Source: Nannocystis punicea (GTDB lineage Bacteria; Myxococcota_A; Polyangia; Nannocystales; Nannocystaceae). Taken from it: a DNA stretch of 64,000 nucleotides. The stretch covers positions 7,786,001 through 7,850,000 of the forward strand of contig NZ_CP114040.1 of the NCBI RefSeq assembly GCF_026965555.1, written 5' to 3'. Both the position numbers and the translations under genes were made by a program. Below the pieces are notes generated by a model. It worked only from the letters and a program-made list of their open reading frames with translations. It made no database searches and was not told the DNA's origin. The stretch's first letter is position 1. Each line of letters begins with the position of its first letter. This document shows, piece by piece, positions 1 through 8,798 of this stretch.

Positions 1-219
1 CGCGGCCGCTGGCTCTTCACCACCCCGCCGCCCCCGCGCCTGCACACCGACGGCCGCGACGGCCGCCTCAACCTCACCGAACCTGTCCTTCACACCATGC
101 TCTTGGAGCCAGATACCGATCGCGTCACCCTCGTGTGGCGCGGCTGCGCCCCGGCCAAGCGCCCCTACGCCCCCCAGGAGCTCGAGTCGATGCCCCTGCG
201 CGTCGACTGGCGCGACTGA
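1..219 (+). CDS. C-terminal fragment of a DUF2169-like protein
   Basis: Open reading frame 1 runs from the window edge to a TGA at 217-219, giving 72 residues of a protein whose start lies outside. The visible end contains a patch rich in P, R and H, then a hydrophobic stretch ending in a D-x-D-x-x-x-V-T-L-V-W-R-G motif. That is how I remember the end of DUF2169 proteins, which often sit beside type VI secretion genes. Nothing else of a secretion locus is visible, so the context cannot be tested. Codon use is typical of the window, with nearly all third positions G or C. Confidence that it is coding is high; confidence in the family is moderate. Confidence 0.6.
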   Translation, partial: RGRWLFTTPPPPRLHTDGRDGRLNLTEPVLHTMLLEPDTDRVTLVWRGCAPAKRPYAPQELESMPLRVDWRD

Positions 220-266
220 CCGCCCCTCGCACGCGCTCGCGCGCGAGTGACTCCGCAGCTCGACGA

Positions 267-284
267 CATGTCCGAGAGGACATG
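267..284. repeat. 14-bp-family dyad, perfect
   Basis: CATGTCC-GAGA-GGACATG: 7-bp arms matching perfectly around a 4-nt loop. This is one 14-nt unit (ACATGTCCGAGAGG) followed by the first six bases of a second unit. It lies in intergenic DNA. Confidence 0.8.
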
Positions 285-395
285 CCAGCGAACCTCCCCG
301 CGAACGATCCTGTTTTGGCCGCCCTCCGGCCACCACCCTTCTCCTGGTCCGCCGCGAAGGGCCACGCCCGCGCATCGAGGCCTCTGACACAAGCA

Positions 396-413
396 CATGT
401 CTGAATGGACATG
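396..413. repeat. 14-bp-family dyad
   Basis: CATGTCT-GAAT-GGACATG: same layout as the dyad at 267, with one arm mismatch (T opposite G). It begins 129 bp after that dyad in the same intergenic region. Confidence 0.75.
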
Positions 414-868
414 TCGCCCAATCGCCGGCCCTGCGCTCCTCACCGCGCATCCAGTCGGGGCTCGCTCGCGCCGCGAGACCTTCGCCGCGAACACCCGCCC
501 TCACCGCCGCACGCAGACCTCGCCGCGCCTCGACCCTCGTGGTTCAGGCGCGAGCGGGTCCCGGATCTCGGCGGAGCCGACCGTCACCGCCCAAAGAGAG
601 CTCCCGGAGGACGGGGGCCGGGACGCCCTGGCACCGAGTTTGCGCAGGACGAGGCAATTGCTGCCTCGAAGCGAGCCAGCCACCACGACGTCCGAGCAAC
701 TGTCTGAGGGGACAGGGCGTCCCGGACACCGGCCCCGCGACCCTCGCCGCGCATCGATCCGGGACCCGCTCGCGCCGTGCGACTCTCGCCGCGCATCGCT
801 CCGGGCCCCCGCCCTCGCAGCCCCGCTCGACAATCGCCGCGCCCAAGCAGAGGATCGCTACGACTCGA

Positions 869-2374
869 TCAGGCGCGCCCGAGCCCCGCGAGCAGCGGCA
901 GCCGCGAAGCCACCAGCGCCACCGGACCGCTGGCGAGCGCGCAGATGATCAGCGCCGCCATCGCCGGGCCTGCCAGATCGATCCACGACAGCGCGAACGG
1001 CAGGTGGTCGACGGGATAGACCTCCGGGTCGAGCGGGTAGCGGAACACAGCCACCATCCAGCCGAACGCCAGGCCCAGGCCCACACCGATGAGCGTCCCC
1101 AGCACCCCGGCGAACACCCCGACCGCCTCGAAGATCGCGAAGATCGCCCGCGAGTCCGCGCCGAGGCTCATCAGCGCTGCGATCTCCTCGCGCTTGCGGC
1201 GGACCAGCAGCAGCAGGCTCGCCAGCAGCGCCGTCGCGGCCACCACCTCGAGCAGTCCGAGCACCAGCGACACCGCAGCGCGGATCTGTCGCAGGCCGGC
1301 CAGCACGTCCTCGCCCTGTTGTTCCCACGTCGTCGCGCGGAACCCGTCGCCCATCGATCTCACCAGCTCCTGGGCGAACGCCGACGCCGAGTCCGGCTCG
1401 CGGAGCGCGAACTCCACCCCGCTGACCCGGCGTTCGGCGAAGAACAGCGCCTGCGCGGCCGACAGGTGGACCAGCGCCAGCGACGCGTCGTAGTCACCGA
1501 CCCCCGTGTCGAGCAGGTCCACCACCTCGTACTCGCCGTGGCGCGGGGGGCGGGTCATCGCTGCCGCAGTGCCGTCGAGCTCCGCGGGGACCACCAGGCG
1601 GACCGAGTCCCCGACCTTCACCCCGAGGCGGTCGGCCAGGCGGGAGCCGAGCGCGATCGCCGGCCCGTGGCGCACGTCGCCCGGGCGGATCGCCCGCAGA
1701 TCGCCCGCGCGGAGCATCGCTACCGTCCCTGGCAGGGCCGCGGCCAGCTGCGGTTCGACCCCCTTGATCAGCGCGATCACCGGCGCGTTGCGGTCGATCG
1801 GGCGCACATGAGTCTCTCCGGACATGTCCTCTTGACCATGTCCCTCCACACCTGTCGCATTTGACCTGTCCTCAGGACCATCCTTTTGCAGCGGCACCAC
1901 CGCCGCCGTCGAGAACGCGAACGGCGACACCGCCAGCACGCGCGGGTCCGGGCCCCAGCGGGCCACCACTTGGGGGTACTCGTCGAAGTCGAGGCCGTAC
2001 TCCGTGAGCGTCACGTGGCCGCCGACCTTGCTGAGGCGGCCGACCAGCTCGCGTTCGAAGCCCGAAGTCACTCCGAGCACCGTGATGAGCGCCGCGCAGC
2101 CCAGGCCCGTGCCGAACACGGCGACTGCGACCGCGGGCATCAGGTGGCGGGCGCACGCCAGCCCGACGGCGACCAGCGCCGCCATGCCTGCGACAAGCGG
2201 CGGACCGACCGAGCGGACCCCGAGCAGCGTCGCCGCGACGCCGGCGATCGCCAGCGCCGCAGCCGTCCACAGCACCGCGCTGGCCGCTCGCCCGGCCCCG
2301 CGGCGGCCCTCGCGGAGGAGCATGCGGCGGGCCACCAGCGCGATCAGGGCCCAGCGGCGGCGGGACGTGGCCAC
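869..2374 (-). CDS. LolC/E-like ABC transporter permease (FtsX fold)
   Basis: A 501-residue membrane protein. The N-terminal half has several hydrophobic helices, then a long extracytoplasmic segment. The C-terminal third carries the FtsX/MacB-like permease core: three helices, with R-R-K-R-E-E-I-A-A-L-M-S-L-G-A-D before the second. Members of this family pair with an ATPase to extract lipoproteins from the inner membrane or drive related export; no ATPase gene is visible here. The GTG start at 2374 lies 4 nt after the stop of the upstream permease, so the two are probably co-translated. A 14-bp repeat array at 1806-1883 is read in frame and adds a polar loop to the extracytoplasmic region. 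LolC/E proteins are usually near 400 residues, so this one is long. Family confidence is good; substrate unknown. Confidence 0.75.
   Translation of the reverse strand: MATSRRRWALIALVARRMLLREGRRGAGRAASAVLWTAAALAIAGVAATLLGVRSVGPPLVAGMAALVAVGLACARHLMPAVAVAVFGTGLGCAALITVLGVTSGFERELVGRLSKVGGHVTLTEYGLDFDEYPQVVARWGPDPRVLAVSPFAFSTAAVVPLQKDGPEDRSNATGVEGHGQEDMSGETHVRPIDRNAPVIALIKGVEPQLAAALPGTVAMLRAGDLRAIRPGDVRHGPAIALGSRLADRLGVKVGDSVRLVVPAELDGTAAAMTRPPRHGEYEVVDLLDTGVGDYDASLALVHLSAAQALFFAERRVSGVEFALREPDSASAFAQELVRSMGDGFRATTWEQQGEDVLAGLRQIRAAVSLVLGLLEVVAATALLASLLLLVRRKREEIAALMSLGADSRAIFAIFEAVGVFAGVLGTLIGVGLGLAFGWMVAVFRYPLDPEVYPVDHLPFALSWIDLAGPAMAALIICALASGPVALVASRLPLLAGLGRA
1806..1883. repeat. 14-bp repeat array inside a permease gene
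   Basis: Units begin at 1822, 1836, 1850 and 1864, exactly 14 bp apart (for example ACCTGTCCTCAGGA), with a further partial unit at 1878 and a 16-bp variant at 1806. The array is translated in frame in the permease, giving a polar insert that starts after the motif AAVVPLQ. Strict spacing with variable bases indicates a tandem array, not one chance palindrome. Confidence 0.75.
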
Positions 2375-2378
2375 GGCG

Positions 2379-4304
2379 TCACTCGTAGCGCAGGCCCTCG
2401 ACGGGGCGGAGTTTGGCCGCGCGGAGCGACGGCGGCAGCGTGGCGACGAAGCAGATCGCCAGGGTCATCGCCAGGATCCAGCCGATCTGGGCCAGGCTGA
2501 ACTCGACCGGCAGCTCCTCGATGAAGTAGACCTCGGGGTCGAGCGTGTAGCCGTACAGCGACACCAGCCAGCACAGCACCAGGCCGAACAGCACCCCGGC
2601 GGCGGCGCCGGACAGGCCGATCGCCATCCCGGTGACCTGGAAGATCCGCGCCACTTGCGGCCCGGTCGCGCCCATCGACATCAGGATCGCCACGTCGTTG
2701 GTGCGGCGGACCACCATCGTCCACAGCGCCGACAGCACGTTGAACGTGGCCACGGTGATCACCAGGCTGAGGATCACCGTGATGATGTTCTTCTGCAGGC
2801 GGATGCTCTTGAACAGGTTCTCGTTCAGGTTCTGCCACTCGAGCACCTGGTACTCGCGGCCGGGCAGCGCCGCGCGGATGGCCGCGCCGACCTGGGGGGA
2901 GAGATCCGGGTGTTGCAGGCGGAGGTCGACGCCGGAGACCTGGTCGCGGCCGCGGTACTTGAAGCGCTGCAGCTCCTTGATGTGTACGTACACCAGGCGG
3001 CTGTCGTACTCCTGGAAGCCAGCCTGGAAGATCCCGGCGACGCGGTAGTACTGGAATTCGGGCTCGCTCGAGGCGTCGAACGACGAGCCCGGGTCGACCA
3101 CCATCACCAGCGAGTCTTCGTGCAGGCCGAGCTCGCGGGCCAGAGTGGCGCCGACGAAGATCGTGGGCAGGGCGCTGGCGTCGAAGCGGGTCGCGGGTTC
3201 GCCGGCGGCCTGCTCTTCGGGCCACTCGTCGTCGTCGAGGAGATCGCCGCGGATCTCTCCGGGGATACGTTTGCGGGCGGCGGGGACCTGGGCGTAGTGG
3301 GCCATCGCGCGCTCGTACCAGCCTGAGCCGCGGGGATCGGGCGTGGCGGCGATCGCCGGCGGCAGCTCTTCCGGCTCGCGGTCGGGCACCGGCATCAATT
3401 CGAAGTCGGAGCGCAGGACCGGGAGCGGGATCGCCCGCCCGCTGCCGCGTTGCAGGTGGGCCGGCAGGTCGATCACCTCGGACGCCGTCTCGGGCTCGAT
3501 CCCTTTCACCAGCACGCTGGCGAGGCGGAGGTCGTCGGTGCGGCCGCCCTCCGGGTCGTAGGGCGCCAGCATCATCGCGTAGTAGACGAACGGGCTCGCG
3601 CCGGTGACGCCCGGCCGGGCGCGCAGGAACGTCTCGAAGCGGCGGTACTCGGCCATGCCCGAGCTGCGCGTCACGTTGATGTGGGCGTACACGCCGAGCA
3701 CGCGGCGTTCGAACTCGTGTTGGAAGCCGGTGGCGACCGACTGGACGACGATCAGCGCCGCGACCCCCAGGACCACCCCGATGATGCTGGTGGTGCCGAA
3801 GATCGACGAGTACTGGACGAGCAGCAGCAGCAGGCCGAGGAAGCTGGCGGCGGCGGTGGCGATCACCAGCGCGAGGCTGTGGTAGCCGAGGTTGAGCAGC
3901 AGCAGCGCGACGCCGGCGATCGCCCAGCACACCGCGCACAGCATGCGAGCGCCGCGCGGCACACGTTCGGCGCGGATGATCCGCAGGCCGAGCGATCGCT
4001 CGTAGCCGAGGGCGCCGGCCAGCAGCCAGTAGATCACGAGCTGGGCCAGCGCGGCGGCGCCGACGTAGCCGACCGTCGGGGCCCACGCGGGCAGCGAGTC
4101 GGCGAAGTCGAGCGGGACGGCGAGCGCGAGGGGCGAGGCCCACGACAGCACGAACAGGCTCAGCAGTCCGGCTCGCCGGGGAGCTCGCGCCCGCGCCCCG
4201 AACCGATCTCCCGCCTGATTCGGGCTTACACGGGCGAGCGGAGGGCCTTGTACGTGCGGCGGCTTCAGGCCGGGCACGCTAGCAGCCGGCCTTTGCGCGG
4301 TCAA
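2379..4304 (-). CDS. LolC/E-like ABC transporter permease, long form
   Basis: A 641-residue membrane protein with the same layout as the gene downstream. N-terminal hydrophobic helices are followed by the typical entry segment (I-I-G-V-V-L-G-V-A-A-L-I-V-V-Q-S-V), a periplasmic domain of roughly 300 residues, and a C-terminal FtsX core with R-R-T-N-D-V-A-I-L-M-S-M-G-A-T. The last residues (A-A-K-L-R-P-V-E-G-L-R-Y-E) match the conserved tail of LolC/E/MacB permeases. The first codon at 4304 is TTG and no ribosome site decides it; a GTG at 4277 is an alternative. It is first of two permease genes, and its promoter should lie in 4305-4500, divergent from the outer-membrane protein gene. No LolD-type ATPase is in the window. 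Family confidence is high. Confidence 0.8.
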   Translation of the reverse strand: MTAQRPAASVPGLKPPHVQGPPLARVSPNQAGDRFGARARAPRRAGLLSLFVLSWASPLALAVPLDFADSLPAWAPTVGYVGAAALAQLVIYWLLAGALGYERSLGLRIIRAERVPRGARMLCAVCWAIAGVALLLLNLGYHSLALVIATAAASFLGLLLLLVQYSSIFGTTSIIGVVLGVAALIVVQSVATGFQHEFERRVLGVYAHINVTRSSGMAEYRRFETFLRARPGVTGASPFVYYAMMLAPYDPEGGRTDDLRLASVLVKGIEPETASEVIDLPAHLQRGSGRAIPLPVLRSDFELMPVPDREPEELPPAIAATPDPRGSGWYERAMAHYAQVPAARKRIPGEIRGDLLDDDEWPEEQAAGEPATRFDASALPTIFVGATLARELGLHEDSLVMVVDPGSSFDASSEPEFQYYRVAGIFQAGFQEYDSRLVYVHIKELQRFKYRGRDQVSGVDLRLQHPDLSPQVGAAIRAALPGREYQVLEWQNLNENLFKSIRLQKNIITVILSLVITVATFNVLSALWTMVVRRTNDVAILMSMGATGPQVARIFQVTGMAIGLSGAAAGVLFGLVLCWLVSLYGYTLDPEVYFIEELPVEFSLAQIGWILAMTLAICFVATLPPSLRAAKLRPVEGLRYE

Positions 4305-4500
4305 CGAGCGCGGAGCCCCGGACCCTCTTTAGCGCCGCGAAACCATCGCTCTGCGCTCGGGGCCGCCGTCTGTAAGGTCGACGGCGGGGCGCGCTCGACT
4401 TCCTTAGTTGAGTCAGGAAGCCGCCGCGGCCCGTCGTGCGCCGCTCACGGCAACCGACGATCGGGCGTATTCCTCGGCCCAGCACGGCCTGGCGCGAACC

Positions 4501-4530
4501 TTGACACACCTCGCTGGCGCAAGTTACGCT
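4501..4530 (+). promoter_or_regulatory. Sigma-70-like promoter
   Basis: A perfect TTGACA (4501-4506) is followed after 17 bp by TTACGC (4524-4529), or after 18 bp by TACGCT (4525-4530). The downstream gene starts at 4561 with GGAG at 4550-4553. This is the only consensus -35 box I noticed in the window. Confidence 0.55.
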
Positions 4531-4560
4531 GCGCCGACCGCTGAATCTCGGAGCTCCCGC

Positions 4561-5469
4561 ATGCCCAGACGGTTCCTTTCTTCGTTTGCCCTAGCGGCTT
4601 TCGGCCTGAGTTTGCTTCTCGGCTCTTCGGAGGCTTGGGCGGGACCTTACGACCTGCGGCTCAGCCAGTTAGGCACGATGGATCCGAGCGGCGTGGTGTC
4701 GGCCAACGACGGCGACTTCCGCAGCCTCGCGTCGGAGCTCGGCGTGTTGATGGCGCCGAAGCCGGTCGACCCCGCGGACTCGCTCGGCCTGTCGGGCTTC
4801 GCGCTGTCGGCCGACATCAGCCTCAACACGATCAGCAACGGCAAGGACTTCTGGAAGAACGCGACGCGCGGTGATCCAGGCAAGGTCGCGCCGACCCTGC
4901 AGATCATGGGTCGCAAGGGTCTGTGGCCGGGCATCGAGGTCGGCGCCGGTGCGACGCACCTGTTCGGCAGCCGCATGTGGACGATCAGCGGCTACGGCAA
5001 GGTCGCCATCCACGAGGGCTTCCACCACCTGCCGATCCCGTCCATCGCGCTGCGCGGCATGTTCTCGCGCCTCGTCGGCGCCGAGGACATGAACATGACG
5101 ACGGGCTCGTTCGACATCTCGATCTCGCACGTGTTCGGAGTCGGCAAGACCGTCAACATGACGCCGTACATCGGCTACCAGGGCCTGATGATCTTCGCGC
5201 GCTCCGGCGTGCTCGACGCCACGCCGACGACGGACGAGTACCTCGACAAGTCGCCGGTGTTGAGCGAGTTCGTCTTCAAGGATGCGGGTATGATCTACCG
5301 GCACCGCCCGTTCCTCGGCTTCCGATTCATCTTCAGCGTCTTGCGCGTCGGCCTCGAGGCGATGATCGTCCCCGGTGGCAAGCGCCAGGGCGAGATCGAA
5401 GGCAACAAGGTCGCCGACACCTCCGGGCTGCAACAGCAGTACACTCTCTCCCTGGGTCTGGACTTCTAA
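4561..5469 (+). CDS. Predicted outer-membrane beta-barrel protein
   Basis: 302 residues. ATG at 4561 is preceded by GGAG seven bases upstream and begins a clear signal peptide (M-P-R-R-F-L then a hydrophobic core ending A-W-A). Upstream in-frame starts would spoil the signal. The mature part has alternating polar and apolar stretches, many glycines, and a final residue F after L-S-L-G-L-D, the usual ending of beta-barrel proteins inserted by the BAM machinery. I do not recognise a specific family. The stop overlaps the next ATG (TAATG), so the zinc-ribbon protein is probably translated from the same message. Role unknown. Confidence 0.7.
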   Translation: MPRRFLSSFALAAFGLSLLLGSSEAWAGPYDLRLSQLGTMDPSGVVSANDGDFRSLASELGVLMAPKPVDPADSLGLSGFALSADISLNTISNGKDFWKNATRGDPGKVAPTLQIMGRKGLWPGIEVGAGATHLFGSRMWTISGYGKVAIHEGFHHLPIPSIALRGMFSRLVGAEDMNMTTGSFDISISHVFGVGKTVNMTPYIGYQGLMIFARSGVLDATPTTDEYLDKSPVLSEFVFKDAGMIYRHRPFLGFRFIFSVLRVGLEAMIVPGGKRQGEIEGNKVADTSGLQQQYTLSLGLDF

Positions 5470-6332
5470 TGTTCGTCCTCTGTCCGTCCTGCGCCGGTCC
5501 CTTCCGCATCCCTGCCGACCAGATCGCCCCGCTGGTCCAGATCGCGTGCCCGCACTGCGAGTTCCGCATGATCTTGGACTTCGAGGCGGCCAACGAGCCG
5601 TCGCTCGCCGAACCCGGGCAGCTGTTCGCTCAGGGTTTCGAGAGCGCCGAGGCGTACTTCAGCGTCTACAGCCACGTCGGTCCGCAGTCCGACATCACCC
5701 CGCGCAAGGTCGAGGCTCCGCCGCCGGCGCGTCCGGTCGAGGCCGAGAAGCCGGCCGCGACGCCGCCCGTCAAGGCGCCGCCGACCTCGCCCGCCGCCAC
5801 GCCGCCCGCGTCGGTGCAAACGCCTCCGACCCCGCCGGTGTCTGCCCCGCCGCCGCCCACGCCTGCGGCCGCCGAGCCGCCGCGAGCCGGCAACAAGACG
5901 ATCATCCAGGCGCCGAAGCGGCCTGCGAGCATGGATCCGCGGGCCGGGGACGTGGCTGCGGCGCCGACCTCCGGCTCGTCGATGCGAGCCGGCAACAAGG
6001 CCGCTGATCTCGAGGCCGCCGAGGCGAAGGTCAGCGCCGTGCAGCCCGAGCCGCGGATTCCGCCGCACACGCCGCCGGCTCAGACCGCGACCAGCAACCC
6101 GCCGGCGCCGGCCGAGCCCGCCGTCACCGCCAAGGTCGAGCAGGCTGCGACGTCCAACGCGAACCTGCCGACCCCGAGGCAAGAGGTGGCCAGCAAGCCG
6201 CCCGAGCCGGAGAAGCTGCCGATCGCCAACACCACGCCGCCGACCGGCAGCTCCAACGTGGTCTACATCGCCCTGGTGGTGGTCGTCATCATCGCCATCG
6301 TGGTGGTCGTCGTCCTCAACTCGAAGGGATGA
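5469..6332 (+). CDS. Zinc-ribbon, proline-rich, tail-anchored protein
   Basis: 287 residues. The N-terminus holds two CxxC pairs (C-P-S-C and C-P-H-C about 23 residues apart), the MJ0042-type zinc ribbon common in myxobacterial proteins. A long low-complexity linker rich in P, A and T follows, with two copies of R-A-G-N-K. The C-terminus is one strongly hydrophobic helix of about 20 V/I residues before N-S-K-G. The layout predicts a cytoplasmic zinc ribbon and linker anchored by a tail helix. The ATG shares a base with the upstream stop (TAATG), implying coupling. A strong hairpin terminator follows at 6362. Function not known. Confidence 0.75.
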   Translation: MFVLCPSCAGPFRIPADQIAPLVQIACPHCEFRMILDFEAANEPSLAEPGQLFAQGFESAEAYFSVYSHVGPQSDITPRKVEAPPPARPVEAEKPAATPPVKAPPTSPAATPPASVQTPPTPPVSAPPPPTPAAAEPPRAGNKTIIQAPKRPASMDPRAGDVAAAPTSGSSMRAGNKAADLEAAEAKVSAVQPEPRIPPHTPPAQTATSNPPAPAEPAVTAKVEQAATSNANLPTPRQEVASKPPEPEKLPIANTTPPTGSSNVVYIALVVVVIIAIVVVVVLNSKG

Positions 6333-6361
6333 CCGGGCGACGCCTCCGCGGCGTCGACGGC

Positions 6362-6406
6362 GAAGCCCGCTCGTTCCGGCTGGAACGGGCGGGCTTCGTG
6401 AATTTT
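6362..6406. terminator. Bidirectional rho-independent-like terminator
   Basis: A long stem: GAAGCCCGC (6362-6370) pairs perfectly with GCGGGCTTC (6389-6397). The inner CGTTCC/GGAACG pair extends it around a GGCT loop, with one T-G mismatch between. It is followed by GTGAATTTT. It lies between two convergent genes and could serve both. Confidence 0.7.
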
Positions 6407-6441
6407 GCGGCTCGAGATCGCGGAGGTCGGGAGGAACACGC

Positions 6442-6672
6442 TCAGCCGGGGCGGCTGTGCTTCGGCTCGTCCTTCGGCGTGACGTCGATCTCGCCGCGGC
6501 GGTCGGCCTCTTGCTGCTTGTCGTGTTCGATCGCCTTCATCTCCTTGCGGAACCCTCGCAGCATCTGACCGATGCTCGATCCCAGCGCGGGCAGCTTGGA
6601 CGGGCCGAGCACGAGCAAGATGACCGCGACGATGATGACGATCTCGAGGGGACTGAGGACACCCAGGAGCAT
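6442..6672 (-). CDS. tatA: Twin-arginine translocase subunit TatA/E
   Basis: 76 residues with the full TatA plan. A short N-terminus and one transmembrane helix (P-L-E-I-V-I-I-V-A-V-I-L-L-V-L) lead into the hinge G-P-S-K-L-P-A-L-G, then an amphipathic helix (G-Q-M-L-R-G-F-R-K-E-M-K) and a charged tail. TatA forms the pore-like assembly that exports folded proteins across the inner membrane. No tatB or tatC is adjacent, which is common for stand-alone tatA genes. It is convergent with the zinc-ribbon gene, with the hairpin at 6362 between them, and divergent from the transglycosylase gene. Confidence 0.9.
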   Translation of the reverse strand: MLLGVLSPLEIVIIVAVILLVLGPSKLPALGSSIGQMLRGFRKEMKAIEHDKQQEADRRGEIDVTPKDEPKHSRPG

Positions 6673-6719
6673 GGCCGAAAGGTAGTCCTTCGAGCCTCGC
6701 TTTGCTAGCGTGGGCGGCG

Positions 6720-8798
6720 ATGCGAATGCGACCAGGTCCGGATCTGCGCGGGCGCCGCAAAACCGCCCCTACGCCCTCCTGGGTGGGGTTTGGCGGGCTT
6801 CTGACGGCGCTGTGGCTGGGCCTTGCAGGTGTGGCTCACGGCGCACCGGCCGAGGAGCGCGAACGGATCGGGCCCCTCGAGGTCGCCGGCGGCGGTCGCG
6901 ACCAGGTGCGGGGTGGACGGCCCGACGGCGCCACGATCCACGAGACGCACGCGGCGCGGGCGGTCGACGCGGACGCGGCCGCGCGCGAGGACCTCGCCAG
7001 CTTCGAGCGCGGCGTGCTGACGAGCACACCGCGCTCGACGATCGAGAAGACCGCGCCGGAGAAGTGGATCGCCGCGCTGGCGCTGCCGGAGCTGCCGATC
7101 CGCTACGGCGCCAAATTGGTCGAATACTTGCGTTTCTTCAAGGACGACGCCAAGGGCCAGGCGCTCATACGCGGCTGGGTGCGGCGCATGAACCGCTACG
7201 AGCACATCTTGCGCCCGATCCTCAAGGAGGTGGGCGTCCCCGAAGATCTGGTGTTCGTGGCCATGGCGGAGAGCGGGTTTCAGCCGCACCGTCGCTCGCG
7301 CGTGGGGGCCGCCGGGCTGTGGCAGTTCATGGAGCCGACCGGCAAGGTCTACGGCCTCGAGCAGAACTACTGGGTCGACGAGCGGCACGACATCGAGCGC
7401 TCGACCTACGCGGCGGCCGCCTACCTCAAGGACCTGCGGGTGCGCTTCGGCTCGTGGGAGATGGCGCTGGCGGCCTTCAACGGCGGCTACGGCCTGGCCA
7501 TGACTGCGATCGCCCGGGCCAACAGCAACAACTTCTGGGCCCTGTGCGAGATCGAGAGCGGCCTGCCGCACGCGACCACGCTCTACGTGCCGAAGATCCT
7601 GGCGGCCGCGCTGGTCGGCCGCAACCGGGCCGCGTTCAAGGTCGGGCCTGACCTTTCGGACAGCTTGCCGCCGATCCACTTCGTCAAGGTCGACGTCCCG
7701 CCGGGCACCGCCCTCAGCGCGGTGGCCAAGGCGATCGACGAGGACCCGGCGCTGCTCGAGGAGCTCAACGCCCAGCTGATCCGCAAGCGGACCCCGCCGG
7801 GGCGCAGCTATCCGGTGCGGATCCCCAAGGCCAAGCTGGCCGCGTGGGAGCGCGGCGGCGTGCGCGACGGCGCCGGCGGCGACCACATCCAGCACGTGGT
7901 CGCCTACGGCGAGACCGTCGCCGCGATCGCCCAGCGCTACGGCGCCACCGAGGCCCAGCTGCGCAAGCTCAACGGCCTCGAGGACAACGGCGAGCTCGAG
8001 CGCGGCGTGGTGCTCCTGGTCCCGCGCGGCTCGGCCGCCGCGGCACCTGCCTCTACGGACAGGTTGCTGGTGCCGGCGCCGAAGGTCGCCGTCGGCCCCG
8101 ACCAGCGCCTGGTGTTCTTCGCCGTCACCCGCTCGACCACCCCGCGCGGCCTGGCCGACGCCTTCTCTGTCCCGTGGGACAGCATCGTCGCGTGGAACGA
8201 CCTCGACCCGCAGGCGCGGCTGCAGCCCGGCCAGGTGCTGCAGATCGTGGTCCCGCGCTCGTTCGACGCCCGGGCCGCCAAGATCGTCGTGCTCGAGCAG
8301 AGCGCCGTCGACCTGGTGGTCCGCGGCTCGCGCGAGCACCTCGAGGCCGGCCTCAAGCAGCGGGGCCTGGTGCGGCGCGGCTACAAGGCGAAGAAGGGCG
8401 ACACCCTCGAGAAGATCGGCAAGCGCTTCGACCTCACCGACGGCGACCTCGCGCGGATCAACGGCATCGACCGCGGCCACGCGCCCGCGGCCGGCCAGCT
8501 GCTCGTCGTCTACGTCAAGGCGGGCGAGACCCGCGGCACCGTCGACGCCCCGGCGCCGCGCGGCAACATCGGCCCTGCGCCCGACGACCTGCGCGCCGAC
8601 GTCGCCGCCGAGGACGTCGACGCCACGCGCTACGCCGCCACCGCCGACGACCCGAGCGCCGCGTCCGCCGTCGACAACCCGGTACCCTCGACCGAGGAGA
8701 CCAACTCCCTGCCCGGCAAGCGCGGCTGGTCGAAGCGCGGCAAGCACAAGACCACGCCGCCGACGCCGACCAAGAAGGGCAAGAAGAAGAGCGGATGA
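6720..8798 (+). CDS. MltD-like lytic transglycosylase with LysM repeats
   Basis: 692 residues from ATG 6720; a TTG at 6702 and an ATG at 6726 are alternatives. A signal sequence (hydrophobic core ending G-V-A-H-G-A) is followed by an SLT/goose-lysozyme-like domain. Its motif M-A-E-S-G-F contains the catalytic Glu (about residue 184), then G-A-A-G-L-W-Q-F-M and A-A-F-N-G-G-Y-G. Two or three LysM-type modules follow (A-Y-G-E-T-V-A-A-I-A-Q-R-Y-G and K-K-G-D-T-L-E-K-I-G-K-R-F), then a charged Lys-rich tail. The enzyme should cleave murein glycan strands in the periplasm to 1,6-anhydro products. The stop overlaps the moeA start (ATGA), an odd partner for murein turnover, so the linkage is probably only translational. 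Confidence 0.88.
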   Translation: MRMRPGPDLRGRRKTAPTPSWVGFGGLLTALWLGLAGVAHGAPAEERERIGPLEVAGGGRDQVRGGRPDGATIHETHAARAVDADAAAREDLASFERGVLTSTPRSTIEKTAPEKWIAALALPELPIRYGAKLVEYLRFFKDDAKGQALIRGWVRRMNRYEHILRPILKEVGVPEDLVFVAMAESGFQPHRRSRVGAAGLWQFMEPTGKVYGLEQNYWVDERHDIERSTYAAAAYLKDLRVRFGSWEMALAAFNGGYGLAMTAIARANSNNFWALCEIESGLPHATTLYVPKILAAALVGRNRAAFKVGPDLSDSLPPIHFVKVDVPPGTALSAVAKAIDEDPALLEELNAQLIRKRTPPGRSYPVRIPKAKLAAWERGGVRDGAGGDHIQHVVAYGETVAAIAQRYGATEAQLRKLNGLEDNGELERGVVLLVPRGSAAAAPASTDRLLVPAPKVAVGPDQRLVFFAVTRSTTPRGLADAFSVPWDSIVAWNDLDPQARLQPGQVLQIVVPRSFDARAAKIVVLEQSAVDLVVRGSREHLEAGLKQRGLVRRGYKAKKGDTLEKIGKRFDLTDGDLARINGIDRGHAPAAGQLLVVYVKAGETRGTVDAPAPRGNIGPAPDDLRADVAAEDVDATRYAATADDPSAASAVDNPVPSTEETNSLPGKRGWSKRGKHKTTPPTPTKKGKKKSG

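Larger units (their letters stand above)
220..868. other. Intergenic region with repeat units, no gene seen
   Basis: About 650 bp between two convergent genes. I see no convincing reading frame: those that stay open are arginine- and proline-rich shadows. It holds three members of the 14-bp dyad family (267-284, 396-413, 700-715). It also has loosely repeated segments beginning CTCGCCGCGCATCG near 731 and 786. No terminator with a T-run is evident. Confidence 0.5.

Noticed and set aside
1132..4000. Frequent GCGATCGC-like octamers resembling the cyanobacterial HIP1 element
   Set aside because: They appear often, but in DNA this rich in GC and in GAT/ATC codons I cannot judge an excess without counting across the genome.
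4408..4560. Longer start for the outer-membrane protein at 4408
   Set aside because: It would put about 50 polar residues before the signal peptide and overlap the promoter; ATG 4561 has a ribosome site.
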